Below, piece by piece: positions 35,740-47,300 of a DNA stretch of 64,000 bases. The translations under genes and the position numbers were made by a program. Numbering within the stretch: position 1 is the first letter of the stretch; every line of letters starts with the position of its first letter. The notes under the pieces are model-generated. The model ran no database searches. It saw only the letters and a program-made list of their open reading frames with translations, and was not told the DNA's origin. The stretch comes from Trogon surrucura (lineage: Eukaryota > Chordata > Aves > Trogoniformes > Trogonidae), in NCBI GenBank assembly GCA_020746105.1, contig CM036634.1, positions 2,177,556 through 2,241,555 on the forward strand. Reading direction: 5' to 3'.

Positions 35740-35844
35740 CTGAGCACACCTTCCCAATTCAGTCTTGCTCAGGTACTGAAAAATCTTCAGTGCCAGTTCA
35801 TAAGGCAGCTGGATGTCAAAGAAAGGAACCTCATTTATTTCATT
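35740..35844 (-). CDS. FBXW8: FBXW8 coding exon 2 (F-box core)
   Basis: 105 bp, 35 codons, phase 0 at both ends. A strong polypyrimidine acceptor (ttctcag, 35845-35851) precedes it and GTAAGT follows. It reads N-E-I-N-E-V-P-F-F-D-I-Q-L-P-Y-E-L-A, then I-F-Q-Y-L and E-L-G-R-C-A-Q. This is the F-box core of FBXW8 with only a few differences from human. The L-P-x-E-L motif is the SKP1 contact. Confidence 0.97.
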
Positions 35845-38800
35845 CTGAGAAGGAAAGAAGAAAAAAAGATAAAATAATTTGTTAGGCTTCCTTAACGCAT
35901 AGCTAGATAGTCACAAAAGTTACTATACTATGAAGAAATGATGTTGTATCCTCAGTGTCATCACAGCTCCCTTAAAAAAAAAGGGCCTCTCCTTCCCGTA
36001 AGGGCACAACATCAGAGCATGCTGCTCCCTGTTCTCTCCAAGTCATATCAAGTAGAGAATACTCGAAGCCTGAATGAAGCTAAAAAGCAAACTGAGGAGA
36101 GGCGTAAGGCTTATCTACAGTCAGACGGGAGAGAAAGGCAAGATGCAAGTTCTATTAAAAAAGTTTGTCTAAGGTTTCAGCACCAAAACGACCACACAAG
36201 TAAGCACTGTGAAATCTTGTAAGTGAAATTACTAGCAGGCAAACGTCTTCAAACACAGGTGATGGAAAATGAATCACAGATTGCTGGGGGTTGGAACATG
36301 TACTTTTATATAAAACTGAATGGAGATGACTTTGTCTTTCATTAATAACATATAAATGTCTTATTAACACAAAATATGCTGAAGAATTTGCTGCTTTAAC
36401 CACGAAGTATCTCCCAAAAAAACCCTAAAACCAAAGAATTCATCACTTTAACTGCAGCACATATATATTTCCTAGATTTTTTTCCCCTCTGTTTTAACTA
36501 CATAATTATTAAATCTTCTTCGTGCGGTTATCCCATCCAGATTTGTCCTCTCCCTCATTTCTCTCTGGATATTCCAAATTTTTAAACTATATAATAGAAA
36601 GACAGAGCAAACCCAGCCAATATTGACCATTTCTACGTCACCAGTTTGGAAGTTTTGCTCTCTACCGGTTTTTCCTGGTTTCTGTACCCCCGTGAAGTGT
36701 TCCCCAACACCTGATCGCTCTCCATCGATCCCCACGCACAAAGCCAGCTGCTCGGTCTCTTCTGTAAGTGCTCCTTGCTCCTTTAAACCTGGAGCCTTTG
36801 CAGGACCAATAAAGTTGCAAAAACTTCATTTGGAAGTTACTCAAATCCAGACCTGCAGGCGACCTTCCTGCTCCCCTTCCTCCTTGTCCACAATTTTCCT
36901 ACAGAAACAGCTTCCTTTCTTTTCTCCTTTCCCTCCACACGAGGACCACCAGCTCCACTCCCTGCTGCAGATTTGCAAGAAGACCCCCTGCTTTCAGACG
37001 ATTTAAAAATCACACCTATTTTCAAAGGGGATACCAAATAAATAAATAAAAAAAAACAACCACAAAAGGAACTGTGAGCACCCACGGCCCCACGCGGGCA
37101 GATCCCAAGCTGGCCAGATGTGAGCCAGCCCGGAAACAGGAGCCGCGTCACCGTTTTGGAGCAAGTGTTGCCCAGACAACTAAGCTAAGCCATTCGGCAA
37201 GGCTTGTGAGCTCGAGGCTTATGAGCTCAGGCTTACTCTGAATTTATTGCTTCCGAATCGGAGCTGACTCGCATCCAACCAGCAGAAGAACCTGGTCTGT
37301 CTGCACGGACCCAAAGCTATCGTCGGAAGGACACACTGCCCACAGACAGGCTGGTACAGACACACAGTTGTTTTGGTTTGGCCTGGCCAGATTTCGGCAG
37401 CGGGGGGGGGGAGCTGCAGGGTGGCTTCTGTAAGAAGCTGCGAGAAGCTCCCCAAGATTGATAGAGCCAATGCCAGCCGGCTACAAAGAGGGACCCGCCG
37501 CTGGCCAAGGCTGAGCCTATCAGTAAGGTGATAGCAGAGGAACGCCTCTGTGAAAAACATATTTAAGAACGGGAAAAAGAACTGTGCCATAACAGCTGGC
37601 ACAGAGATGGAGGAGTGAGAATCTGTGCAGACACCAAGGTCAGTGAAGAAGGAGGTGGGGGGAGGATGAGCTCCAGGCGCCGGAGCAGAAGGAGTCCCCC
37701 GGGTCTGTGGTGAAGACCATGGTGAAGCGGGTTGTCCCCCTGCAGCCCATGGGCGAGGTGCAGAAGTCCACCGTGAGGATCACCGCGTAGATGTCCACCG
37801 AGGACTCCACGCCGTGTGGGTGGATGCCTGAAGGGGACTGTAGCCCGTGGGAAGCCCGCATCAGAGCAAGTCGCTGCCGGAACCTGTAGCCCGTGGAAGA
37901 GAGGAATGCCCATGCTGGAGCAGATTGGCCGGTGGGACTTTTGGGACGCTGTGGGTGGCTCACGCTGGAGCAGTTTCCCCCAAAGGACTGCGCCTCAGAC
38001 TCACGAGGGGTGGGCTGCCCCTCGTGAGGTGTCTCCCGTTGGGCAGTTTGTGATGAATTGCCCTTCGTGGGACGACTCACGCGGAGAAGAGAGCGTGAAG
38101 CTTGTCTCCCATGAGAGGGACCCCACAGTGGCCCTGGGGAAGAGTGAAGAGTCCTCCCCCGGAGTGAAGAAGCGGTGGGACCAACGTCGGATGAACTGAC
38201 CGCAGCCCCCATTCCCTGTCTCCCTGCGCCGCTCGGGGGGAGGAGGTGGAGAAACCGGGATTGATGTTAAGCCCGGGAAGAAGGGAGGGATGGGGGGAAG
38301 GTGTTCTGTTTAAGATTTGTTTCTTTCTCACTTCTCACTACTCCTCTCTGATCAGTTCTCTTAATAAATGTACCTAATTTTCCCAAAACTGAGTCTGTTT
38401 TGCCCGGGACGGTAAATGAGGGTGATCTCCCTGTCCTTATCTCAAAACCCTGAACCCTTGGAAATATTTTCTCCCCTGTTCAGCAGTGAAGGGGGAGTGA
38501 GTGAGCGGCTGTGTGGGTACCTGGCGGCTGGCCAGGGTCAACCCACGACAACAGTCAAGACCGGCAGCTCTCTCATGAAAAATAAGGGGGGGAGAAGAGA
38601 ATAGAAAAAAGACAGCTATACAGATCTTTTTTTTTTTTAAACTAGTTAAGAGTATTTTTAGTCAAACCATAAGCACGAGCTTGCAACAAAGCACAAGCAA
38701 CGGCACGGCTCCTGCTAATTCCATTCTAACACAAACTTAACATCAGAGACCAAGGTCTTCTCTTCCCACACCCCAAAAATTCACACAGCTCCTCTCGGGC

Positions 38801-39635
38801 ACAGCACCCACCGCTGCTAACGAAGCGGTGACGTTAAGTCAGCACCAGCCCGGCTAAAAGTCTACTGGAACGAATCCAAAACTCAAATGCTACCATCCCC
38901 TCTGAGAGAGATTCGGGCTCCTGGGTGCTAATGGAGCACTAATTCTGTAAATGGATTAATTTGTGCCTTGCAGACAGAAATTTAATCTGCTCCTTTTAAT
39001 TTTTTTAAGCAAAGAGTAATTAGTCACAGTTCAGGTTAGAGAGAAGCAAGAAAATGGGTTTCCCCCCTAGTTTTCCTACGCTGTAAATAAAATCTCTATT
39101 GCATTTAGAGGATTTACCAAAATAACTTTTACCAGGTTCAGAGCTGTATTTAAGGCTACTGCCAAATTAAGTCCTTCATTTAAAGAATTAACATTTGTTT
39201 TCTTACTACACTTCTGTGTCGCAAGGCAGGATGTCCTTCACTCCTGCATTTCACAGCCTGGCTAAGTAACAAAACCTTTTTCAAGAGGAAAAGCTACAAG
39301 GAAAAAAAAATTACAAAACAAATAGAAGAAAATTAGATTTTGCGGGGTTAAAACCTTGTAAGGGAAGACGTATTGAGAGGTTAAAAACAAACTCACAGGG
39401 GCTCAACGCTCAGCATCGCCCTTCCTCGCCCCATCCCAGGGCCGAGCCCCGGGCGGCCCCAACACGAGCCCCGTTAAAAAAAATAACAAAAAATACAATA
39501 AACAACCAAACACAACAACAAAAACAAGCAAACACCCAAACAAACCCAGGCCCCGTCTGCTCCGGGCCCTCCCCCGCCCGACCCGCTCCCAGCCCCGGCG
39601 CCAGCGCGGCCACAGCCGGCCCAGCGCAGCCCTAC
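35845..39635 (-). other. FBXW8: FBXW8 intron 1
   Basis: 3.8 kb, with donor GTAGGG after exon 1. It contains the solo LTR at 37369-38550 in the opposite orientation. The rest shows no recognised element, apart from a possible very short CR1-end-like patch near 36270-36300. Confidence 0.85.
37369..38550 (+). mobile_element. ERVL-like endogenous retrovirus solo LTR with ACAGT target duplications
   Basis: The 1,182-bp element begins TGTTTTGG and ends CCACGACA. ACAGT stands immediately before (37364-37368) and after it (38551-38555). Inside are a promoter-like ATATTTAAG (about 37559-37567), a block of degenerate repeats around CCCGTGG and CTGGAGCAG (37740-38130), and AATAAA near 38364. The terminal stretch (GGGTACCTGGCGGCTGG ... 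GGGTCAACCCAC) is the familiar 3' end of a common bird LTR family. A 5-bp duplication fits ERVL. No internal viral genes are present. It lies antisense to FBXW8. Confidence 0.88.
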
Positions 39636-39956
39636 CAGGTCCCGGATGAGCTGCCCCAGCAGGTCGTCGCCTCCTCCTCCTCCTCCTCCTCCATCTCCTC
39701 CTCCTCCGTCCCCCGGGGGCTCCTCGGCGGGGCGGGCGGGCGAGGCGCGGTGGCGGGCCGGGCCGGGCGGGGCTCCGCCGTCCAGCAGGCCGCGGGCCAG
39801 CGCCAGGTAACCCGGCTCGCCCTGCTCCGCGCTGCGGCGGCTCTCGGGCACCGCCGCCGCTGGTGTCACCTCCTGCCGCCGCCGCTTCGCTGCCCCCGCC
39901 AGCTCCTCCCGCCAGCGGCGGCGGAACAGCTCCAGCTCTGCCGAGCCCTCGTCCAT
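39636..39956 (-). CDS. FBXW8: FBXW8 coding exon 1 (N-terminal region)
   Basis: The ATG at 39956 lies in a perfect GCCGCCATGG context. There are 107 codons up to the donor (CTG then GTAGGG at 39635). It opens M-D-E-G-S and has F-R-R-R-W-R-E-E-L-A near residue 11, as in human FBXW8 (FRRRWQEELA). It ends D-D-L-L-G-Q-L-I-R-D-L, which continues in frame into exon 2. Residues about 82-96 are a Gly-rich run encoded by a CTC/CTG-type triplet tract (39662-39712). FBXW8 is the substrate receptor of the CUL7 ligase, needed for placental and neuronal Golgi functions in mammals; the N-terminal part is disordered. Confidence 0.95.
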
Positions 39957-40520
39957 GGCGGCGGGGCCGGGCCCGGCGCAGGCTCCCGCCGGCCCGGCCC
40001 GGAAACCGCCCCCCCGCGCCCGCGCGTTCCGCCGCGCGAAGGTTCCGCCGGGGCCGAGCTGAGGGCGCCGCCACGTCGGGGGCCCGAGGCGGGGGTCGGG
40101 GCCGGCGCTGCCCGCGGCCCGCGAGGGGCGGGACGGAGGCCTCGGGGGCCATGGGCCGCGGGCCGGCCTTGGGAAGGTGCCGGTATCCGAACGAGAGAGC
40201 CGGGGTGGGGTCCCAGCTGCCTCCCAGCCGTGGCCGGGCTGTGCGGCCCCACCGGGGTAGAAGCTGCTCCCAGAGAAGCAGAGGAGAGGCCGCCCCGCGG
40301 GGTGTCGCCCGTCAGGGAGATGCTCTGCCACCGGGCCCTGCTCGGACCGTTTTTTCCACCCATTTTGTTGGCCAAGCCTGAACCAGAGCTTGTGGGCAGG
40401 GGCTGTCGCGCCCAGCGCCGTGTCCCTCGCACCTCCCGCAGAGGCCGTGTGGCTCCGTGACCCCGATCCCCACCCTCCTCTCGCAGCCGCCACAGCCCCG
40501 GAGCTGCTGCTGTCACGGTG
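39957..40520 (-). promoter_or_regulatory. FBXW8: CpG-island promoter and 5' UTR of FBXW8
   Basis: Very GC- and CpG-rich DNA directly upstream of the FBXW8 ATG, densest at 39960-40180, with no TATA box. This is typical of a housekeeping promoter; the exact start site cannot be read. Long open frames on both strands here are artefacts of base composition. Confidence 0.75.
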
Positions 40521-40929
40521 ACTGGGGAGGAGATGACGTTTGTGCCACCTCTCTGGTGTCAACTCAGCTCACGGCTTAAAGGCTGCGTTTCAAACGATGG
40601 CTAAAACCAACCACTGAAACCCAGACACGGAGCTGCCCTTCCTTCAGCCAGTCCAACCGCCTGGAAGAGTGGAAAGGCCGTGAACATTCAAGACTTGGGC
40701 ACAAATTTCCACTTGGGCAAATAAAAACAGGTAAGTGCTACTTGTCCATTTAAGTCAAACATCTGGTCCTTGCTGAGCACTGGCCATGCTAAAACGTGTG
40801 GCCATCGCTCTGAGCAGTGGGACCAGTGTACCTCCACCTCGCCTCTGCCTCTGGCCGCTGCGTTCAGCATCCTCAGTGGCCACTTGCTGCTTGTTCTCCT
40901 TCGCAGAGTGTTTCTGCCCGTGTGGTTTA
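40521..40929. other. Intergenic stretch, nothing recognised
   Basis: About 400 bp of mixed composition between the FBXW8 CpG island and a CR1 fragment. Confidence 0.5.
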
Positions 40930-41364
40930 CAAAACCCAACTTAGTAAACACAAACATCTCTCCTATGAAGAGAGACTGGGAGAACTGGGGCTGTTCAGCC
41001 TTGAGAGGAGACGGCTGAGAGGGGACCTTATTAACATATAGAAATATCTGAGGGGTGGGGGTCAAGGGGAAGGGGACAATCTCTTCTCAGTGGTGCCCAG
41101 TAATAGAACAAGGAATAATGGGTTTAAGTTAGAACATGGGAAGTTCCACCTCAACATGAGGGGAAACTTCTGCCCTGTGCCAGTGCCGGAGCCCTGGCCC
41201 AGGCTGCCCAGAGAGGGTGTGGAGTCTCCTGCTCTGGAGACTTTCAAACCCGCCTGGACGCGTTCCTGTGTGGCTGCCCTGGGTGACCCTGCTCTGGCAG
41301 GGGGTTGGACTGGGTGAGCTCTGGAGGTCCCTTCCAACCCCCAGCATTCTATGATTCTATGATT
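40930..41364 (+). mobile_element. CR1 3' fragment (plus)
   Basis: It encodes [16 protein letters not shown] and R-L-R-G-D-L-I before an in-frame stop, then decayed tail sequence. The 3' end is ATTCTATGATTCTATGATT (41346-41364), the CR1 terminal octamer repeats. Confidence 0.95.
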
Positions 41365-42069
41365 TTGGATTTCACAAAAAAAAACCCTGAACTACCTCAT
41401 TTTGGGAGGAACTCCTGTATGTAGAGACCCCACAAAAGATTTGTTTTCCCTACAAAACAACAATTTGGACTCAGAAGAGGATCTCCTCTGGGGAGCGCAC
41501 GCTGAGTGCGGTGAGCGCTGCAAACGGAGGGGCTGTAGAGCAGAAGCTGCCCCTGCGGCTGGGCTCGGCGCTGCTCCAGGGAGGGTAGATGGGTTGGGAA
41601 GAAGAGGAGCCCCAGGAGGGTCTCCTTAGACGCCTTTGCAATACCAGGTCAATCTGCCGAGGGGGTGGCAGCAGCCTCCCTGCCAGGCAGAAGGGAAACA
41701 GGCCAGTTCGGGGTGACTCCTGCCCGCAAGGAGCCGCAGGGGGCCCCTGGTGCTGTTGCAGGGCTGATGTGTGATGGGGAGTCCTGCCTGGGGGTCCCCG
41801 TCCTGCTCCTGCACTCTGATGGCTGCGGGGGGGGGGAGGGGATCCGCATCCCCCTGTGTCAGTGCTTGGGGGCTGGTGGGGATGCTGCACCCTCCTTGTT
41901 CGGCCACCTGAAATGTGATCAGAATCGGTAACGCTCTGGGTGATGAAATCCCCTCCAGCTCTGCGTAATCCCCCCGCTGGCCCCCTGCATCTCCACACCA
42001 TCCCCTCCGTCCCTGCACTGCCACCTGCATCCCTGCGCTGTCCCATCAAGCTCCCGCATCATTCCTAGA
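41365..42069. other. Intergenic stretch, nothing recognised
   Basis: GC-rich non-coding sequence with a short G run at 41824-41834. No exon is supported. Confidence 0.5.
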
Positions 42070-43560
42070 TAACAGAATGACCCACCAGACACATGCTGTC
42101 CCCTCCAGTCCCCCCATATCCTCCACCCCACACTGTCCCCTCTGTTTCTCTTATGTCTCCCCCATCCCGGATCACCCCCGTCCCCGCACTGTCCCCTCCA
42201 GTCCCCCCATCTCCACACTCTCCCTCCATTCCTGCACCATCCCCTCCATTCCCCCATGTCCCCCATCTCCAAATTGTCCCCCACATCCCAGAGTCCTTCC
42301 CATCCCTGCTTGCTCCAGTCCCCCCAAATCCCACACATCCCACAGAGCTCCCCCGTCTCCAAACTGTCCCCTCCAGTCCCCTCATGTCCCCCTATCTCCA
42401 CAGTCTCCTTTCTCTTATGTCACTCTATCCCCATGCTGTTCCCTCTAGTCCCCAAAGGTCCCCCCTGTTCTCCCACAGTCCCTCCATCCCCACATTGCCC
42501 CCCCCACTGTCCCCTCCTTTCCCTCATATCCCCTCCATGCCACACTGCCCCCTCCTTTCCCAACTCGTCACCCCATCCCCGCTGCCTCCATCACAAACTG
42601 TTCCCTCCAATCCCACACTGTCCCCTCTGTTTCCCTCATGCCCCCTATCCCCACACCATCTCCTCCAGTCCCTAAATGTCCCCCCTGTTCCCCCAGCGCC
42701 CCCATCTCACATTGTTCCCCCATCACAAACTGTCTTCTCCGGTCCCCATGTGTCCCCACCTCCAAGTGTCCCATTTCCTTCATGTCCTCCCATCCCCACA
42801 CTCGAGTCCCCAAACGTCCCTCCCATTCCCCTACTGCCCCATCCCACACTGTCCCCTCCTTTCCTTCGTGTCCCCCTACCCCCACACTGTCCCCCCGCAC
42901 CCCTACACTGTCCCTTTCAGTCTCCAAATGTCCCTCCTGTTCCCCCGCAGTCCCCCCATCTCACACTGTCCCCTCCTCTCCCTCATGTCCCCCCATCTCA
43001 CAGTTCCCCCCATCCCCACAATGTCCCCTTCAGTCTCCAAGTGTCCCTCCCTTTCCCCCACAGTCCCCATCTCACACTGTCCCCTCCTTTCCCTCATGTC
43101 CCCCTACCCTGCCTCGTTCCCCTACAGTCCCCCCTCCCACTGTCCCCTCCTTTTCCTCATGTCCCCCCATCTCACACTGTTCCCCCCATCCCCACACTGT
43201 CCCCTTCAGTCCCCCAATGTCCCTCCTGTCTCTGTGCTGCTGCCCTCCCACACTGTCCCCTCCTTTCCCTCATGTCCCCCCCACACACTGCCCCCCCCCC
43301 TTCCACACTGTCCCCTCCTATGCCCCTCTATTCCCACACCGTCCCCCCTAGTCCCCCCATCTCCCACTGTCCCCTCCTTTCCCTCATGTCCCCCTACCCG
43401 CCTCGTTCCCCCACGGTCCCCCCCCCCCCCCGCACTGTCCCCTCCTTTCCCTCATGTCCCCCCATCCCACACGCCTCCTCCCCCCGCCATCCCCACACTG
43501 TCCCGTCCCTCCCTCCCTCCCCGTCCGAGCGCCGCCCCGCGGGGGATGATGTAACCCCCC
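42070..43560. repeat. C-rich degenerate minisatellite upstream of HRK
   Basis: About 1.5 kb of imperfect repeats built from words such as CACACTGTCCCCTCC, TTTCCCTCATGTCCCC and CCATCTCACACTGT, with strong C (plus) versus G (minus) strand bias. The complementary strand is rich in GGGG runs that could form G-quadruplexes. Because the repeat words avoid stop codons, a 614-codon plus-strand frame runs through it into HRK in another frame. It is not a gene. Confidence 0.9.
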
Positions 43561-44130
43561 CCCTCCCCGTCCCCCCCGTCCCCCGCCCGCCGCCACCGCC
43601 GCCGCCGCCGCCCCGGCCCCGCCGCCCGCGCGCCCTCCCCGCACTCGCCGCGGACCCTCGGCGGCGGCGGCAGCACGAGCCGCCATGTGCCCGTGCGCGC
43701 GGCGCGGCGGCCCCCCCGCGCCCTGCCCCTGCAGCCCCGGCCGCGGCGCGCGGCCCCCGGCCGCCGCGCGCCTGCTGGCCGCCCGCCTGCGCCGCCTGGG
43801 CGATGAGCTGGAGCAGCGCGCGGCGCGGCGCAAGGCGCGCGCGGGCGGCGGGCGCGCGGCGGGCGGGCGGCTGGCGGCCGTGCTGTGCCTGCTCGGCGCC
43901 CTCACGCCCGCCGCCGCCGCCGCGCTGGCCTGGCTGAGCCGCAGGAGGAGCCTCTAGGCGACGGGGGGCGATGGCCGCAGCCGGCGGGGGAGCAGGCGGG
44001 ACGCGCAACAGGTCGGCACCGCCGCGGGACCGGGGAGCGCGGGGGAGCGGGAGGCGGCGGGCGGAGGGGTGAGCGGTGCCCCCGGGCTGAGGCGGCGCGG
44101 GCAGAACCGGGGCTGCCGGATCGCGGCGAC
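43561..44130 (+). promoter_or_regulatory. HRK: CpG island around HRK
   Basis: Extremely GC- and CpG-rich sequence covers the 5' region, the whole HRK coding frame and the first part of its 3' side. The presumed promoter is just upstream of 43685, with GC boxes and no TATA. Confidence 0.7.
43685..43957 (+). CDS. HRK: HRK (harakiri), BH3-only apoptosis activator, 90 aa
   Basis: A 90-codon single-exon frame starting at a GCCGCCATG context (human HRK has 91 residues). It opens M-C-P-C like the human protein. The BH3 helix is L-L-A-A-R-L-R-R-L-G-D-E-L-E-Q-R (residues 30-45), with the invariant Leu and Gly-Asp, close to human L-T-A-A-R-L-K-A-L-G-D-E-L-H. A hydrophobic C-terminal anchor (about 62-84: AAVLCLLGAL and AAAAALAWL) ends in basic residues, suiting insertion in the outer mitochondrial membrane. 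HRK binds BCL-2 and BCL-XL through the BH3 and frees BAX/BAK in neurons and germ cells (family knowledge). The middle is unusually Ala/Arg/Gly-rich because of GC content. It is divergently placed from FBXW8, as in human. Confidence 0.93.
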   Translation: MCPCARRGGPPAPCPCSPGRGARPPAAARLLAARLRRLGDELEQRAARRKARAGGGRAAGGRLAAVLCLLGALTPAAAAALAWLSRRRSL

Positions 44131-44252
44131 CCGTCCGGCCGCGTCTCCTGTCCCGTCCTGCCCTCTTCTCTCCCCTCCTCTCTCCTCGCCCGACCTGTCC
44201 GCTCGTGTCGTGTCTCTTCTCCGCTCTGCTCCCTCACGACCTGTCCTGCGCC

Positions 44253-44364
44253 TCCTCTCCTCTCCTCTCCTCTCCTCTCCTCTCCTCTCCTCTCCTCTCC
44301 TCTCCTCTCCTCTCCTCTCCTCTCCTCTCCTCTCCTCTCCTCTCCTCTCCTCTCCTCTCCTCTC
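44253..44364. repeat. (TCTCC)n pentanucleotide tract
   Basis: About 22 uninterrupted CTCTC/TCTCC repeats in a pyrimidine-rich region (44150-44370), about 300 bp after the HRK stop and possibly within its 3' UTR or a downstream intron. The perfect repeats predict length variation. Confidence 0.97.
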
Positions 44365-47300
44365 CATTTCCCCTTCCCCAAACTTTCACAGCTTCCTCGG
44401 GTCACCCCTGCTCTCCTGGGCCACTTTCAGCTCCACGCCAGCACTGAGCGAGCTGGTGGCCCCCGTGGGCCGGCAGCAGCGCGGGGTGGCTGGGGGGGAT
44501 CAGAGCGGGTCCCACATCGCCCCAGCTGCCGGCCCAGGGGGGTGTTTGCCCCACGCACCAGTGCCCACCAAGCCTTCAGCCCTCTTGAGAGTGGAGGAAC
44601 TTCCCCTGTGTCCTGACATCCCCTGGTGGGAACCCAGCGCTGAGGTCCCTGCGTGGTGGCATATCCCCACAGGACCGGCCAGCAGGGCAGCCTGGGACGT
44701 TGGCTGGCTGTGCCTGGCTCTCTGTCTTGGATAATGCTTTGCTCAGTGCCAGAGGCTTCCCCCAAGGTGTGTCCCAAGCCAGCAGGCAGGGAAAAACATA
44801 TAAACTGGTTCCTAGAGCCCCCACTGTGCTCCCGAGCCCGTGAGCAAACCAGCAGCAGGGGAGTGGGACATACCTGGTCCTGTAACCCTCACTGACAGCT
44901 CTGGGCTGGTGGGGAGAGCTCGGCACCCTAAGCCCTGGGAGCATCCAGGGATACTGAGCATATGTGGTGTCACCTCAGGGATTTTGGGTGCTCTGAAGTG
45001 CTCTTTGGGATGTGGATTTCTTCCCACAGACATGAGGAGCAAGGGCTGCTATTTTGGGTGCTTTAAATTATATCTATGAACGTCCTCCGATGTCTGTCCA
45101 TGCTCAGGAAGGACCTTAAGTACATGTCTAACTTTCAGCGTGTGCTTCTATCCCACCAGCTTGGATAGGGCTTAGACAGGAGCTTGAAAATGCCACCAAT
45201 ACTGGGCTGACCTTGTATGATTTCAACTTAACTGGGCTGTTTGCACCTCTTGGGCCAGACCTGGGCTGTCAGGAATCGGGTCTTATATTGCAAACTGACT
45301 TGCATGCTTGTTAGGCACATGAAACACCTTTAAATACATACGGGTAGCACGGAGAAAAAGTGTGGTTATCAAGAGAGTTTGAACCCAAGGTTTTCCAGTG
45401 GATCTCTGTGTTTGCACTGTGTGTATGTGCAGTGACAGGGGGGCATTGTTGTCATCTGTCTTTCTGAGCCACAACTGCTGGCTCTGGCAGGAGGTTTGGC
45501 TGGTTACCTTTGGAAAGCTTTCTTTGAAAACAAAACCAGAACAAAACTGGGGTTTTTTTTTGTTTTTTTTTTCCTGAGGAATCAAATCCCTCAATTTCTA
45601 TAAATCATCAGCTTGGAGGTATAAAGCCCTGGGATGGTGCCTGCGGAGCTGTGCCCAGCAAAGCCCTTATGTCAGTGGCGCGGGGCAGCGGCTGGAGATG
45701 TGGGACTGCTGTCAGGAGCAGAGCTTAGAGATTTCTTTCCCTTCCCAACAGTTTGTGGCAAGTTTGATTCTAGTGTTCAGAAGCAAAGCCACCCATCTGA
45801 CTCGCTTGCCTTTCTGAGCTCAAAAAAAAGTCAAAATACAAGGGGGAACTGCAGTGATCTCCCTTATCTAGTGTCCCAAGTGTCCCTTTTGTTGTAGCAA
45901 GCTGGGGAATTTCATTCCTGCCCAGTCTGGGACTTCATCCCGGGTAGAGAAGGCAGCAGGTGAGAAGGGCTGGCAGAGGGATCCTGTTTGCTGGCCCGAT
46001 GGATCTGTGCACACACTCGGCCCAGACATCCTGGCAATCCCTCGAGGCCAAAGCTGTTTGGGTTTTTAGTTTTTATGAAGGTTTCATAGCTTTGGTTAGG
46101 CAGATACTATTTTTTTTTCCCTCAGTCTCTTCTGCTGCTGGCTCTGTAGAGCCCTCACCTCCATCTGGCTTTCTGCACTTCAGGCCGAGCAATAACTGGT
46201 TGCTTATAAATTGCTTTGATAAAGACACTACAGAAAAGCAAAGCATTATCCTCAGCACAACTGAGGCGAGCTCCTTTGGCATGCACGGTCCTTCCTTGCA
46301 GCTTCAAAGGCTGCTGCAGACAGGACGTGCTGAGCTGCCTCCAAATGCTCTGGGGCTTCGTGGACACAAATACAAATGTAACTCTCTGAAAAGAAGATCC
46401 TTGTGTGTGATGTGAGTTGGTTTCAGGAATAGAGAGGCCAAATATGTGAGAGTAACAAGCTGGTAACAGTCTCCTGGTTGCCCCTATGCCCTGCAGACTG
46501 ACCTGTCCGACTCCTGGCAAGCTTCAAAAGTGACCCAAGCCACAGATTAAAATACAGTGCAACCCCAGAATAATGAAATATATTATCTACACCTTAGCTT
46601 CTGGGTTACTTTTGCCATTTCTGTTCATCCTGAATAGTTATTTGCTCACACCAGTGGAAGTGCTAGTGATAGTGCAGTGAGCTGGGTTAGACTTAGCGGT
46701 GTGGTAAGGCAGCAGTGTTTTACCAAGGCAGCAGAGTATTTCTGAACAAAATACGTAGTTTTCTGCCACCCTCAGAGACACTCTGCAGTGACAGTAACAT
46801 CGTTCTGCAACAAGATGGGAAGTGCAGGGCCTGAGTGCTTGTGTTCTTGGGATTCCATGGAAGAGGAGAGTAACTTGTACACTTAATAAATGTACCGCAA
46901 GGTCAGCATTTGTCTTGTGATCTGGTGGTTGCAGAAGGAATGGGGAAGTTAGAGGAAAAGGCCGTTTTCAGCTCGGCTTGCTGCTTGAGTTCCCCTCCTG
47001 CCTTTTCAAGTGGTGACAGCATTTTGCATTGGCTGCTCTGAGCGTACGTACTGTTTCTGAGGAAGAAGGTTGGTAGTTGTTCCCTCAGGTCCTTGTGGCT
47101 TTACAAACAGCGCAGCTCAGGGAATAATCCCGTGCGCCAGGGAACTTCTCCTGCTCTCACAGCCCCCTCAGTGATGCCAGTGACAGCAGGATTAGGGCCA
47201 CTGCCTGGGACCAACTTGTATCTGTGGTCCAGGCTTGGGATTTGGGGATGAGTGCTTTGCAAATGGCAGTTTTGTAATATATAATCTGACATCACCTTGA

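Noticed and set aside
36270..36300. Short CR1-end-like patch
   Set aside because: Only about 30 bp of weak similarity; too short to call.
39403..40562. Long open frames on both strands in the FBXW8 CpG island
   Set aside because: The frames owe their length to GC content. Only 39636-39956 has a Kozak start, a splice donor in the right phase and similarity to FBXW8.
42093..43937. A 614-codon plus-strand open frame
   Set aside because: It runs through the C-rich minisatellite, is almost entirely Pro/Ser/Thr/His repeats and overlaps HRK in another frame. It is open because the repeat words lack stop codons.
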